A stretch of DNA of 64,000 bases from Reinekea thalattae (GCF_008041945.1 NZ_VKAD01000001.1:1798001-1862000); one strand, 5' to 3'. Shown: positions 35,758 to 44,543, numbered from the stretch's first letter. Numbers and translations: made by a program. The notes: a model not told the origin generated them from the letters alone.

Positions 35758-36098
35758 TCTTGGCCTCTGCTCATGCTTACAAAATCAATACAGTTACCTT
35801 ATACCAATCGCCAGATGAATTATAGATGAACGAATCGTTAACACGCCTTCGGCTGGTCACGCGGCAATCGCGTTTTGTTTATGTCAGCAAATCATACATA
35901 AGTCTAAAGCTTAACCTTCGGCAAGCGAGCGCTAGTCATGAAAACAGCCGCTACCCCGCCAAACGACGCGGCCTTGATCCAGATACGTTAATCAGTAACT
36001 GAATCTAACTGTCACCAAACGATCATTTTTTAGACATCGCGTTGTCATCAAAAACCGCAAGGATCTGCCTTCGAATTTAACCGTGCAGTTTTATTTTT
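35758..36098. other. Intergenic region upstream of phnC
   Basis: 341 bp between the divergent DUF2799 gene and phnC. It contains a Pho-box-like array (36009-36037) and must hold the phnCDE promoter. No ORF is seen. Confidence 0.5.
36009..36037 (+). promoter_or_regulatory. Pho-box-like 11-bp phased repeats upstream of phnC
   Basis: CTGTCAC (36009), CGATCAT (36020) and TAGACAT (36031) occur with exactly 11-bp spacing and AT-rich spacers, the layout of PhoB sites (consensus CTGTCAT repeated every 11 bp). Agreement falls from 6/7 to 5/7 to 4/7. The array ends 61 bp before the phnC ATG. Confidence 0.5.
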
Positions 36099-36911
36099 AT
36101 GTTGACCATTAATAGCCTAACAAAAAACTTTGGCGGCAATCTGGCCGTTAACAACGTTTCACTCAGCGTAGAAAGCCCTCAAATGATTGGCATTATTGGC
36201 CGCTCAGGTGCCGGGAAGTCGACGCTATTACGCATGATTAATCGCCTCAATGATCCAACCTCTGGGGAAATTAATTATCTCGACACCGCCGTACATTCTT
36301 TAAAAGGCCCAGAAAAAAGAGCCTGGCAAGCACGTTGCGGCATGGTGTTCCAACAATTTAATTTGGTGCCTCGCCTCGACGTAGTAACCAACGTCATGCT
36401 GGGTAACCTTAACAAGCAATCAACATTTCGTGCGCTATTTAACCTCTTCCCAAAGGAAGAAGTTTTTCGCGCAATCGATCTGTTAGAGCGCTTTGGTATT
36501 GAAGAACACATGGCCAAACGTGCCGATCAACTTTCGGGCGGACAACAGCAGCGCGTCGCTATTTGTCGCGCACTGATGCAAAACCCAGACATGGTGTTGG
36601 CCGACGAGCCTATCGCGTCATTGGATCCAATGAATGCACAAACCACCATGGAAGCGCTGCGTCGAATTCACGATGAAGATAACAAAATCGTACTCTGCAA
36701 CCTACATACGCTCGATACCGCTCGCACCTTTTGCGACCGAGTCATTGGCATGCGCGATGGCCGCGTCGTATTTGATGGCCCTGCAAACGCATTGAGCACA
36801 GACGTAGCGCGCGAAATTTACGGAGCCGATGAGAACTTCTCTGAAACCTCCACTTCAACAAACATTAACGCTTTGCCGAGTGACCTTTCGTCAACCGTTA
36901 AAGCAGTCTAA
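36099..36911 (+). CDS. phnC: Phosphonate ABC transporter ATPase
   Basis: 270 aa. Walker [10 protein letters not shown] near residue 34, signature SGGQQQR near residue 147, Walker [14 protein letters not shown] with the ASLDP form typical of PhnC, and an H-loop [13 protein letters not shown]. It drives phosphonate uptake with PhnD and the two PhnE permeases downstream. No strong Shine-Dalgarno precedes ATG 36099. A low-complexity C-terminal tail ([14 protein letters not shown]) extends it slightly beyond E. coli PhnC. Confidence 0.94.
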   Translation: MLTINSLTKNFGGNLAVNNVSLSVESPQMIGIIGRSGAGKSTLLRMINRLNDPTSGEINYLDTAVHSLKGPEKRAWQARCGMVFQQFNLVPRLDVVTNVMLGNLNKQSTFRALFNLFPKEEVFRAIDLLERFGIEEHMAKRADQLSGGQQQRVAICRALMQNPDMVLADEPIASLDPMNAQTTMEALRRIHDEDNKIVLCNLHTLDTARTFCDRVIGMRDGRVVFDGPANALSTDVAREIYGADENFSETSTSTNINALPSDLSSTVKAV

Positions 36912-36969
36912 TGGTGCTTTATCAAAAACATTAACGTCACGCTAAACACATAAAACCTTGGAGAACAAA

Positions 36970-37872
36970 ATGAAAAAGCTAGCCATGGCCACTGTTGCTG
37001 TATTGGGCCTTTCTATTGCAGCATCTGCTTCTGCAGCTGTTGATGAATTTCGTATCGGTATCTTAGGTGGTGAGAACGCTCAAGACCGTCTAAATAACCA
37101 CGAATGTCTTCGTGAAAAAACAGAAGATCTATTGGGTGTGCCAACAAAATTATTCGCACCAGCGGACTATAACGGTGTTATCCAAGGTCTGCTTGGCGGC
37201 ACTATTGACCTAGCTTGGTTAGGCGCTTCAAGTTACGCGAAAATTTGGCTAACCGATGCCGATGCCGTTGAACCTATTCTTGTTAAAGTAAATGTTGATG
37301 GCGGCTACGGCTACCACTCAATCGGTTTTGCTCGCAAAGATTCTGGCATCAAATCACTAGATGACATGAAAGGTAAAACCTTTGCTTTTGGTGATCCAAA
37401 CTCAACTTCTGGTTACCTAATTCCTTCAATTGAAATCCCTGCACAGGGTTACTCAATGGAGAAGGGCGACTACTTTGGCGACATCGTATTCTCTGGTGGT
37501 CACGAACAAACTATCGTTGCGGTTGCCAATGGCGACGTTGATGCTGGTGTAACTTGGGCCGACGGCTTAGGTGACTGGGAAGAAGGTTACAACTCTGGTG
37601 CACTGCGCAAAGCTTCTGACTCTGGCATCGTTGATATGGGCGAGCTAGTGCAAATCTGGCAATCAAACCCAATCCCTGAAGGTCCAATCGTTGTACGTAA
37701 AGACCTACCTGCGTACACCAAAATGCAAATGACTGGCCTGATCGCTTCTATGCAATCTATGGACTCAGACTGTGCTTACAACATGTTCGCCGGTGAAGCG
37801 AAAGGTGTTATGCCAATCACGCACGAAGCCTATACCTCTATTATCGAAGCTCGTAAGTTAAAGTCTAACTAA
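36970..37872 (+). CDS. phnD: Phosphonate-binding periplasmic protein
   Basis: 300 aa from ATG 36970 (GGAG 8 bases upstream; signal peptide MKKLAMATVAVLGLSIAASA). Mature domain: EFRIGILGGENAQDRL, LFAPADYNGVIQGLLGGTIDLAWLG, FAFGDPNSTSGYLIPS and VDAGVTWADG, all typical of PhnD. It binds phosphonates such as 2-aminoethylphosphonate. A terminator hairpin lies before phnE, as after the other two binding-protein genes in this window. Confidence 0.95.
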   Translation: MKKLAMATVAVLGLSIAASASAAVDEFRIGILGGENAQDRLNNHECLREKTEDLLGVPTKLFAPADYNGVIQGLLGGTIDLAWLGASSYAKIWLTDADAVEPILVKVNVDGGYGYHSIGFARKDSGIKSLDDMKGKTFAFGDPNSTSGYLIPSIEIPAQGYSMEKGDYFGDIVFSGGHEQTIVAVANGDVDAGVTWADGLGDWEEGYNSGALRKASDSGIVDMGELVQIWQSNPIPEGPIVVRKDLPAYTKMQMTGLIASMQSMDSDCAYNMFAGEAKGVMPITHEAYTSIIEARKLKSN

Positions 37873-37931
37873 GTTATAACGAGCCGATAGCTATGGTTTT
37901 AGATATCGATAGCTATAGCAAACAGTAGCCA

Positions 37932-37960
37932 TAGCCCGCCTATTTTAGGCGGGCTATTTT
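37932..37960 (+). terminator. Intrinsic terminator/attenuator between phnD and phnE
   Basis: TAGCCCGCC, loop TATTTTA, GGCGGGCTA, TTTT. It separates the binding protein from the permease genes. Confidence 0.85.
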
Positions 37961-38054
37961 AAGGGCTGTGCAAAGCAACGCTTAGCGCGTAAAAAGCCAT
38001 TCTTTGCAGAACCTTTTACTGCAAGTCACATGTTTTTTGGATGTAAACAGACAC

Positions 38055-38918
38055 ATGAACCCAAGCACCCATTTAGCCCATTCGTTACCGACTGAGCGAA
38101 AAGATTATATTGCCTTAGTGCAACGCAAAAGAATGTACTCTGGTATTTTTTTACTCATTTTCTGCTTGCTATTTTTTAGCGGTTTTAATCTTGCTGAACA
38201 ACGTAATGCTGGCGGTTTTTTACAAGGTCTGCACCAGCTTTTCGACTTTCCTAAAGAAGTTATCACAGAAGCTATCGAAGACTCGGCCGGTCTGCCGCGT
38301 TATTTATTACAGTATTTTCCATCGCTGATTGAAACCATCAACATTGCCGCTGTTTCAACCTTACTCGGAACACTCGGTGCTGTTGTGCTGTCGTTGTTAA
38401 GCACGCACGGTTTGGCTCGTTGGCCAAAACTTATTCCGGTGATTCGACGTTTACTCGATATCATGCGCGCCTTACCAGAAATAGTCATCGCTCTAATTCT
38501 TATTTTTATTTTAGGTGGCGGCCCTGTTCCTGCAATGATAGCCATTGCCATACACACCACCGGATCGCTCGGTAAGCTGTTCTCAGAAGTTAATGAAAAT
38601 GTCGACCTTAAACCAGTGGAAGGGCTGGCTTCGGTTGGTTCAACCTGGTTACAACGCATGTTGTTCGCAGTGATACCTCAAGTGTTACCTAACTACATCA
38701 GTTACACGCTGATGCGTTTTGAAATCAACATTCGTGCTTCGGCTATTTTAGGCTTTGTCGGTGCCGGCGGCATTGGTTACGACCTAAAAAACACCATGAG
38801 TTGGGGCCAAGGTAAATACGATGAAGCGGCGGCCATTTTTATTTTATTGATTACCGCTATTTTCCTGGTCGACCAGATATCCAGTTATCTGCGTAACCGA
38901 AAAATCAAAGAAATTTAA
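38055..38918 (+). CDS. phnE: Phosphonate ABC transporter permease PhnE, first
   Basis: 287 aa from ATG 38055 (MNPSTHLAHSLPTERKDY); the frame is open to 38004, but the extra residues do not look like PhnE. One N-terminal helix (MYSGIFLLIFCLLFFSGF), then the core permease domain with LPRYLLQYFPSLIETINIA, RRLLDIMRALPEIVIALI and the coupling loop EGLASVGSTWLQRMLFAVIPQVLPNYI. A second, longer PhnE follows after 11 bp; the two probably form a heterodimer. Confidence 0.9.
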   Translation: MNPSTHLAHSLPTERKDYIALVQRKRMYSGIFLLIFCLLFFSGFNLAEQRNAGGFLQGLHQLFDFPKEVITEAIEDSAGLPRYLLQYFPSLIETINIAAVSTLLGTLGAVVLSLLSTHGLARWPKLIPVIRRLLDIMRALPEIVIALILIFILGGGPVPAMIAIAIHTTGSLGKLFSEVNENVDLKPVEGLASVGSTWLQRMLFAVIPQVLPNYISYTLMRFEINIRASAILGFVGAGGIGYDLKNTMSWGQGKYDEAAAIFILLITAIFLVDQISSYLRNRKIKEI

Positions 38919-38929
38919 GAGCATTGATG

Positions 38930-40225
38930 ATGAGCGAAACCTATCACCTAAAAGCCCAAGCATTTATCCGCGGCAAACAAAAAGTTGCCTTAGCGATACC
39001 TGCTATTATTTTTGCGTACTTTGTTTATGTGTTTTTTGCGTTCGATATTTTAGGCCTAGTTGAACGTGCGCGACCAGAAAATGGTGCCTTGATCATGAAA
39101 GACATGGTCAGCTACAAAACCCATTTTCAGCGCGACAATCGAAGAGATGAATACAGCACTTCGATTGAAGGCGAAGCTAAAGGCGAATACCAACAGGCGG
39201 ATGAGCCTAACTGGATCAGCATTGATGGTGATAACGCCTTTGTCGATATGCCCAATGGTCACACTGTTCAGTTTGAAAGCGATAAAGTTATCATCACCAT
39301 TCCAGACTATGGTGTTGTTACCGCGCTGCCTTCCAACCGAGGCATCGAAACCACATTGCCTGCGGGTGATCTGCCGGAATGGATTAAAGTAAGTAATACT
39401 CGCGTTGCCATTAACAAGCCAGACTTACGGGTTCAGGTTGCCAAAGGCAAGACTACGGTTTACCGCTATTTTAATGGCTGGGAATTGTTCTTCTTCGATA
39501 TGGAGAGTGCTTACCGCGGTTTAAACTTTGGCGAGCTAACAAAGCGTGTCTTTAGTGGTGAATTAGGTGCCATTGCGCACGACTTTTGGTTTAACCGCAT
39601 GTGGCGTCATGGCGATGTTTTTTGGGCGATTTGTGAAACCGTTTTAATGGCCTTTTTAGGTACCATCGGCGCAGCAGTCATTACCTTACCGCTGGCATTT
39701 TTTGCGGCAAAAAACTTTGTTCGATATGGCATTATTCGACAACTAACGCGCCGGACATTCGATTTGATTCGCGGCATCGACAGCCTCATTTGGACGGTAA
39801 TTCTAGCGCGCGCATTTGGCCTAGGGCCAATGACAGGTGCACTGTCTATTTTAATTACCGACGTCGGCACCTTTGGTAAGCTGTTTTCGGAAGCATTAGA
39901 AAACGCCGATGAAAAACAAATTGAAGGCATTCGCTCTACTGGCGCTAACCCATTATTGCGCAGCCGCTTTGGCGTGATACCGCAAATCTTGCCGGTACTT
40001 TTAAGTCAGGTACTTTACTTTTTAGAATCGAACACCCGCTCTGCGACTATTATCGGCGCGATTGTTGGCGGCGGTATCGGCCTGCTATTAACGCAAGCAA
40101 TGATTACGCAAAAGGACTGGGAAGAAGTCACCTACTACATCATTTTAGTTTTGCTCATGGTCTTCGCAATGGATTCGTTTTCTAGCTGGTTGCGCGGAAA
40201 GTTAATTGGTAAGCGAACTAAATAA
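38930..40225 (+). CDS. phnE: Phosphonate ABC transporter permease PhnE, second, with long periplasmic insert
   Basis: 431 aa from ATG 38930; the in-frame ATG at 38927 and TTG at 38924 are alternatives, and AAGAG fits 38930 best. After the first membrane helix (VALAIPAIIFAYFVYVFFAF) comes a segment of about 150 mostly hydrophilic residues (about 45-190, with SIEGEAKGEYQQADEPNW and ITIPDYGVVTALPSN), predicted periplasmic. The normal PhnE core follows, with coupling loop EGIRSTGANPLLRSRFGVIPQILPVLL. E. coli PhnE is about 275 aa, so the insert is the unusual part. It pairs with the preceding permease. Confidence 0.9.
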   Translation: MSETYHLKAQAFIRGKQKVALAIPAIIFAYFVYVFFAFDILGLVERARPENGALIMKDMVSYKTHFQRDNRRDEYSTSIEGEAKGEYQQADEPNWISIDGDNAFVDMPNGHTVQFESDKVIITIPDYGVVTALPSNRGIETTLPAGDLPEWIKVSNTRVAINKPDLRVQVAKGKTTVYRYFNGWELFFFDMESAYRGLNFGELTKRVFSGELGAIAHDFWFNRMWRHGDVFWAICETVLMAFLGTIGAAVITLPLAFFAAKNFVRYGIIRQLTRRTFDLIRGIDSLIWTVILARAFGLGPMTGALSILITDVGTFGKLFSEALENADEKQIEGIRSTGANPLLRSRFGVIPQILPVLLSQVLYFLESNTRSATIIGAIVGGGIGLLLTQAMITQKDWEEVTYYIILVLLMVFAMDSFSSWLRGKLIGKRTK

Positions 40226-40267
40226 TCGAAAATTTAAAATAATAAAACAGCATTTAGAGAAATCACC

Positions 40268-40882
40268 ATGACACGTTTAACAGTAAATGAGCCTTTTATT
40301 CATCCTGAATGTGAAATTACCAACAGTCAGTTTGGTCGTTTTGTTGAAATAGGAAAAGGCTCACGCGTGTTAAACAGTTCACTCGATGATTACTCCTATT
40401 GCGACCGATACGCCGACATTGCCAATGCAAAGGTCGGCAAGTTTTCAAACATTGCCAGCTTTACTCGCATTGGCCCAACCGATCACCCAATGCAGTTAGC
40501 CAGCCTGCATCATTTTCATTATCGCAGTGCGGATTATTTTGAAAACCAAGAAAACGATGCTGATTTTTTTGCCCATCGTGTTTCGCGTATTGCCCATATC
40601 GGCCACGATACATGGATTGGTCACGGCGCAATCATTATGCCTGAAGTAACCATTGGCCACGGCGCAGTTGTCGCCTCTGGCGCGGTGGTAACCAAAGATG
40701 TTGCGCCATACTGCATTGTTGCAGGAGTCGCCGCTAGCGAAATAAAACGTCGGCTACCAGAGCAGGTAGCAGAACAGATGATGGAACTGGCGTGGTGGGA
40801 TTGGCCGCACGAATTACTTGAACAGCGCATGGATGATTTCCGAAAATTACCGGCAGAAGAATTTTTAGAAAAGTATCGTTGA
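40268..40882 (+). CDS. Phosphonate-cluster hexapeptide-repeat acetyltransferase
   Basis: 204 aa left-handed beta-helix acyltransferase of the type found in phosphonate clusters (threonine-containing hexapeptide family, TIGR03308). The repeats include CEITNSQFGRFVEIGKGSRV and IGHDTWIGHGAIIMPEVTIG, with the catalytic-histidine region TDHPMQL and SGAVVTKDVAPYCIVAGVAA. It probably N-acetylates an aminoalkylphosphonate or a related amine, like PhnO but with a different fold (inference). It lies 42 bp after phnE. Confidence 0.85.
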   Translation: MTRLTVNEPFIHPECEITNSQFGRFVEIGKGSRVLNSSLDDYSYCDRYADIANAKVGKFSNIASFTRIGPTDHPMQLASLHHFHYRSADYFENQENDADFFAHRVSRIAHIGHDTWIGHGAIIMPEVTIGHGAVVASGAVVTKDVAPYCIVAGVAASEIKRRLPEQVAEQMMELAWWDWPHELLEQRMDDFRKLPAEEFLEKYR

Positions 40883-40922
40883 GCATTAGTAGTACCCATG
40901 AGTACAGCTGTCACGTTTTAAA

Positions 40923-41324
40923 CTAACGACTAAGGCTCTGCTCATGAATATATTGGGCATAAAGTAAATCAGCAAAATCAAGTTCGGTGATTTTTTCAAG
41001 AACGAGATCACGCACTGCATCTGCAAGCAGGCTATTGTCTGCCGTTAACTCAAAGTCGTTTAACGATAGATACTCTAAGGCAACAGCGAGTCCGGTACGT
41101 TTATTCGCATCGGGCAAGGAATGAGACACTGCGATGCTTGCTGTGTATTTAGCCGCTATTTCAAATACATCACACAAGCCTGAGTAGGCAATAGCATTAT
41201 CGATCCTACCCAAAGCACCCTGTAATTTATTGAGATCAACTGAGCCTTTCATTCCTGGCTCAGTTTTAAGAATAAATGCATTAATTTCAATTACCCGTTC
41301 AAACGGGAAAAAGATTAAATCCAT
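40923..41324 (-). CDS. doc: Doc-family toxin (death on curing)
   Basis: 133 aa, size and sequence of Doc. The Fic-fold motif is HSLPDANKRTGLAVA (consensus HxFx[D/N]ANKR; the phenylalanine is leucine here). The N-terminus FFPFERVIEINAFILKTEPGMKG and the segment KLQGALGRIDNAIAY are typical. Doc toxins phosphorylate EF-Tu and block translation. Its ATG overlaps the stop of the upstream small gene by one base (TAATG), so toxin translation depends on antitoxin translation. The module is inserted on the minus strand between the phosphonate transport genes and phnF. Confidence 0.9.
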   Translation of the reverse strand: MDLIFFPFERVIEINAFILKTEPGMKGSVDLNKLQGALGRIDNAIAYSGLCDVFEIAAKYTASIAVSHSLPDANKRTGLAVALEYLSLNDFELTADNSLLADAVRDLVLEKITELDFADLLYAQYIHEQSLSR

Positions 41325-41494
41325 TACATATCAGCCAATTTTTTAAAGGTTTCTTTGTGCGTCTTTAAAACTAACTTGGTTTCAGACCGGACAATTTGCT
41401 GACCTTCTATACCGGATAGATCGAGCTTTTTAGTTGCCTCGATTTTTGGCCGCTCGACTGCTTTTACACCATAAGCTTCAACTGTTGTATTCAC
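41324..41494 (-). CDS. Small antitoxin gene of the Doc module (56 aa)
   Basis: GTG start at 41494-41492 with a perfect AGGAGG seven bases upstream; stop TAA at 41326-41324 overlapping the doc ATG. The product starts MNTTVEAYGVKAVERPKIEA and ends KTHKETFKKLADM. It does not resemble Phd, which is longer (about 73 aa) and has an N-terminal DNA-binding YefM fold; this protein could consist only of the toxin-neutralising part. The translational coupling and position make it the cognate antitoxin with good confidence, although I do not recognise its family. Confidence 0.8.
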   Translation of the reverse strand: MNTTVEAYGVKAVERPKIEATKKLDLSGIEGQQIVRSETKLVLKTHKETFKKLADM

Positions 41495-41615
41495 TGAAAT
41501 GCCTCCTTTTCTAGCTTTTATTGTACGCCAACTCTAGGCTATACGCATTATTCACTCTTATTTAACAGCTAAGGTTTTCTGCAATCAACCAATATAAAAA
41601 AATACAGCAGCTCAA

Positions 41616-42326
41616 CTACAACCCAGACACTTCTAACTCTAACCGGTTGCCAACAAACCAAGCTTGGCCATAGGCTATCGGCTTACCGTTATTATCGACA
41701 TCGACAGAGCGAGTGCGCAACAAGGCACCGCCGACCTGACAAGCTAGCAAACTGGCCTTTGTTGCATCGGCAATATCGGCCCCGATAATGGTTTCGGCAC
41801 GTTCATAATCGACAATACCAACAGCGGTTAGGGCTTCGGTAACCGAAGCAGACTGCTTCATCACTTCGGGTAAATTGGGCATTCGCTCGGCAGGGTAACA
41901 ATGTTGAAACATGCCAATGGGCTGGCCTTCTAAATCACGTACGCCTTCAATGAGATGCACCAAAGCATCTTCTTCCAAAGCTAATTTTTGTGCTTCTTTC
42001 GGCTTCGCTGGCCGTGTTTCAGAATACAAAATAGTTAGCCCAACCTGTTCGCTCAAACGGCCAATGCCTTGGCGTAAACGTGTTCGTTTGCCCAACCGAT
42101 AGACAGTAGAACGCTCAGCGACAAAGGTGCCTGCACCACGACGACTAAAGACAACGCCTTCTTCTTGCAAAGCCGTTAAGGCTCGCCGCACGGTGTGGCG
42201 ATTGGCACCAAAACGCTGTGCCAAGGCCGCCTCTGTCGGTAAGCGTTCACCGACTGCAAAGGCACCTTCGGCTATAGATTGATTGAGTTGCTGGTAAATA
42301 GATTGCCACATGGCGGGCTTAGGCAT
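41616..42326 (-). CDS. phnF: Phosphonate-cluster GntR/HutC-type regulator
   Basis: 236 aa. N-terminal GntR winged helix (MWQSIYQQLNQSIAEGAFAVGERLPTEAALAQRFGANRHTVRRALTALQEEGVVFSRRGAGTFVAE) and a C-terminal UTRA ligand domain (RLGKRTRLRQGIGRLSEQVG...). It matches PhnF. SD TAGGA precedes ATG. It is transcribed divergently from phnG and probably represses the lyase operon through TTGTATA-type sites in the 119-bp gap. Confidence 0.93.
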   Translation of the reverse strand: MPKPAMWQSIYQQLNQSIAEGAFAVGERLPTEAALAQRFGANRHTVRRALTALQEEGVVFSRRGAGTFVAERSTVYRLGKRTRLRQGIGRLSEQVGLTILYSETRPAKPKEAQKLALEEDALVHLIEGVRDLEGQPIGMFQHCYPAERMPNLPEVMKQSASVTEALTAVGIVDYERAETIIGADIADATKASLLACQVGGALLRTRSVDVDNNGKPIAYGQAWFVGNRLELEVSGL

Positions 42327-42359
42327 GGGTTTTCCTAACGTTAAAAATAAATACTGAGA

Positions 42360-42420
42360 TAATCATCCTACTGTCATTTCATTTTAACAATAACAGGCTT
42401 TAATTTGTATAGTTGTCTAA
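42360..42420 (+). promoter_or_regulatory. phnF-phnG control region: Pho-box-like repeats and TTGTATAG/TTGTCTAA boxes
   Basis: TAATCAT (42360), CTGTCAT (42371, perfect Pho half-box) and TTTTAAC (42382) are spaced 11 bp apart. Further on, TTGTATAG (42405) and TTGTCTAA (42413) form an adjacent direct repeat resembling the TTGTATA half-sites of HutC/PhnF-type regulators. They lie 26-86 bp before the phnG ATG. Dual control by phosphate starvation and PhnF is inferred. Confidence 0.45.
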
Positions 42421-42445
42421 TTTAACTAAACAGGTTAACAGCCTC

Positions 42446-42895
42446 ATGAAATCGACCTTCACTCAAGCAGAGCGCCAACACTGGCTTTCTACCCTCGCCA
42501 AAGCACCGGCAGAACAGCTGATTAACCAGTGGTCGGCAATCAATCTGTCGCCCGAATTTTCTTGGATACGCGCCCCTGAAACCGGAACGGTGATGGTACA
42601 AGGGCGCTCAGGTTCCAGCGGCAACCCTTTCAATTTGGGCGAAACCACGGTGACTCGTTGCAGCCTAGTGCTGGTCGATGAAACCATCGGTCACGGCTAT
42701 ATACAGGGCCGAAATCACGCAGCAGCCGAAATTGTCGCGCTATGCGATGCCTTGCTGCAACAAAATAATCCACTGGTTTTAGAGCAAATAATCCAACCGT
42801 TAGAAACCGCGGCACAGCAACAGGCAGAACAAATTAAACGCAAAGCCGCAGCAACCAAAGTGGACTTCTTTACGCTTGCCAGAGGAGAAGACTGA
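42446..42895 (+). CDS. phnG: C-P lyase core subunit PhnG
   Basis: 149 aa from ATG 42446 (MKSTFTQAERQHWLSTLAKA); an upstream TTG in frame at 42413 is less likely. Length equals E. coli PhnG (150 aa). Typical segments: VMVQGRSGSSGNPFNLGETTVTRCSLVLVD and GHGYIQGRNHAAAEIVALCDALLQ. It is part of the PhnGHIJ core complex that couples the phosphonate to ribose. Its stop overlaps the phnH start (TGATG). Confidence 0.95.
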   Translation: MKSTFTQAERQHWLSTLAKAPAEQLINQWSAINLSPEFSWIRAPETGTVMVQGRSGSSGNPFNLGETTVTRCSLVLVDETIGHGYIQGRNHAAAEIVALCDALLQQNNPLVLEQIIQPLETAAQQQAEQIKRKAAATKVDFFTLARGED

Positions 42896-43464
42896 TGAGC
42901 CAAGTAACACTCAGCGGCGGTTTCAAAAATGCCGCCATCGATTCTGCCAAAGCCTTCCGTGCTGCATTGGATGCATTGTCACGCCCGGGCAGCATCCAAC
43001 AAATAGAAGGTACTGAACCACCGGCACCACTTTCGGTCGCCGCTGGCAGTTTACTGTTAACACTAATCGACACAGACACCGCTCTTTGCTTGCAGGGCCG
43101 CTACAATTGCCCAGCCATTCAGCAATGGTTGCGGTTTCATACTGGCGCGCCGTTAGTGTCTGCCGAACAGGCCGATTTTATTCTCACAGATTGGCAACAC
43201 GCCTTACCGTTAAGCCAATTTAAGCAAGGCAGTTACGACTACCCAGATCGCTCAGCGACATTGATTATCGAAATGGATTCATTCGAAGGCAAAGACCTTA
43301 AACTCACTGGGCCAGGTATCGAAATTGCCAGCTACCTGAGTTTGCCAGAAGCCGAAGCGCTGCAAAAAAACCATGCATGTTACCCGCTGGGCGTTGATTT
43401 TTATTTCACCCACCAGACTCAAATTGCTGGCTTGCCGCGCAGCATAAACGTGGAGATTGCCTAA
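42895..43464 (+). CDS. phnH: C-P lyase core subunit PhnH
   Basis: 189 aa (E. coli 194). It begins SGGFKNAAIDSAKAFRAALDALSRPGSI and shows the PhnH segments LCLQGRYNCPAIQQWLRFHTGAPL and LKLTGPGIE, with CYPLGVDFYFT near the C-terminus. It dimerises with PhnG in the core complex. Its stop overlaps the start of phnI (TAATG). Confidence 0.95.
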   Translation: MSQVTLSGGFKNAAIDSAKAFRAALDALSRPGSIQQIEGTEPPAPLSVAAGSLLLTLIDTDTALCLQGRYNCPAIQQWLRFHTGAPLVSAEQADFILTDWQHALPLSQFKQGSYDYPDRSATLIIEMDSFEGKDLKLTGPGIEIASYLSLPEAEALQKNHACYPLGVDFYFTHQTQIAGLPRSINVEIA

Positions 43465-44543
43465 TGTACGTTGCCGTAAAGGGTGGCGAAAAAGCCATCG
43501 ACAATGCACACCAGTGGCTCGACGAAAATCGCCGAGGCGACATTAATGTTGCCGAGTTGGAAACCAAGCAGATCAGCCAACAGTTAGGTCTTGCTGTGGC
43601 GCGTGTCATGGCCGAAGGCTCGTTGTACGATCCTGAACTAGCCGCGTTAGCAATCAAGCAGGCGCAAGGTGATTTAATCGAAGCGATTTTTTTAATGCGC
43701 GCCTACCGTACAACCTTACCGAGGTTGGGCTCCAGCGAACCGATCAACACCGAAAAGATGCTTTGCAAGCGACGTATCTCTGCCATTTTTAAAGACTTGC
43801 CCGGCGGCCAGGTTTTAGGCCCAACCTATGATTACACTCACCGGCTGTTGGACTTTAAATTACTTGCCGAAGGCAAAGCACCTGCAGCAAAAGAACAAGC
43901 ATACGAACAAAGCGATATGCCGCATGTACATGAATTTTTAAATCAGGAAGACATCATTCAGCGCGATGTTGACCTTGGTATTCGGCCACACGATTTAACG
44001 CGCGAGCCGCTTGAATTTCCAGCCGACCGGCCTGCTCGTTTGCAAGCACTGGCGCGCGGCGACGAAGGTTTTTTACTCTGCATTGGCTATTCCACCCAGC
44101 GCGGTTATTCACGCAACCATCCCTTTGTTGGTGAATTGCGCGTCGGCACGGTTGACGTCAGCATGGATATTCCTGAGCTCGGTTTTGCCATCGACATCGG
44201 CTGCATAGAAGTGACCGAATGCAACAACGTTAACCAGTTTTCTGGTAACAAAAAAACGCCCGCACAATTTACCCGCGGCTACGGTTTGGTATTTGGTCAT
44301 CAAGAACGTAAAGCCATTTCGATGGCACTGGTCGACCGCGCTATGCAGTGGCAAGAACTCGGCGAAGACTATCAAGGCTCTCCGGCGCAAGACATTGAAT
44401 TTATGATGTCGCATTGCGACAACATTCAAGCCACCGGTTTTGTTGAACACATTAAGTTACCGCATTACGTCGACTTCCAATCCGAATTGGAGTTAGTGCG
44501 TACGCTGCGCAAAGATGCCGCCAAAGATGAGGGCCAAGCATGA
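43464..44543 (+). CDS. phnI: C-P lyase core subunit PhnI
   Basis: 359 aa (E. coli 354). MYVAVKGGEKAIDNAHQWL is the typical start. Other hallmarks: AEGSLYDPELAALAIKQAQGDLIEAIFLMRAYRTTLPRL, RRISAIFKDLPGGQVLGPTYDYTHRLLDF and GYGLVFGHQERKAISMALVDRA. PhnI with G, H and L attaches the phosphonate to the ribose of ATP with loss of adenine. ATGA overlap with phnJ. Confidence 0.96.
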   Translation: MYVAVKGGEKAIDNAHQWLDENRRGDINVAELETKQISQQLGLAVARVMAEGSLYDPELAALAIKQAQGDLIEAIFLMRAYRTTLPRLGSSEPINTEKMLCKRRISAIFKDLPGGQVLGPTYDYTHRLLDFKLLAEGKAPAAKEQAYEQSDMPHVHEFLNQEDIIQRDVDLGIRPHDLTREPLEFPADRPARLQALARGDEGFLLCIGYSTQRGYSRNHPFVGELRVGTVDVSMDIPELGFAIDIGCIEVTECNNVNQFSGNKKTPAQFTRGYGLVFGHQERKAISMALVDRAMQWQELGEDYQGSPAQDIEFMMSHCDNIQATGFVEHIKLPHYVDFQSELELVRTLRKDAAKDEGQA

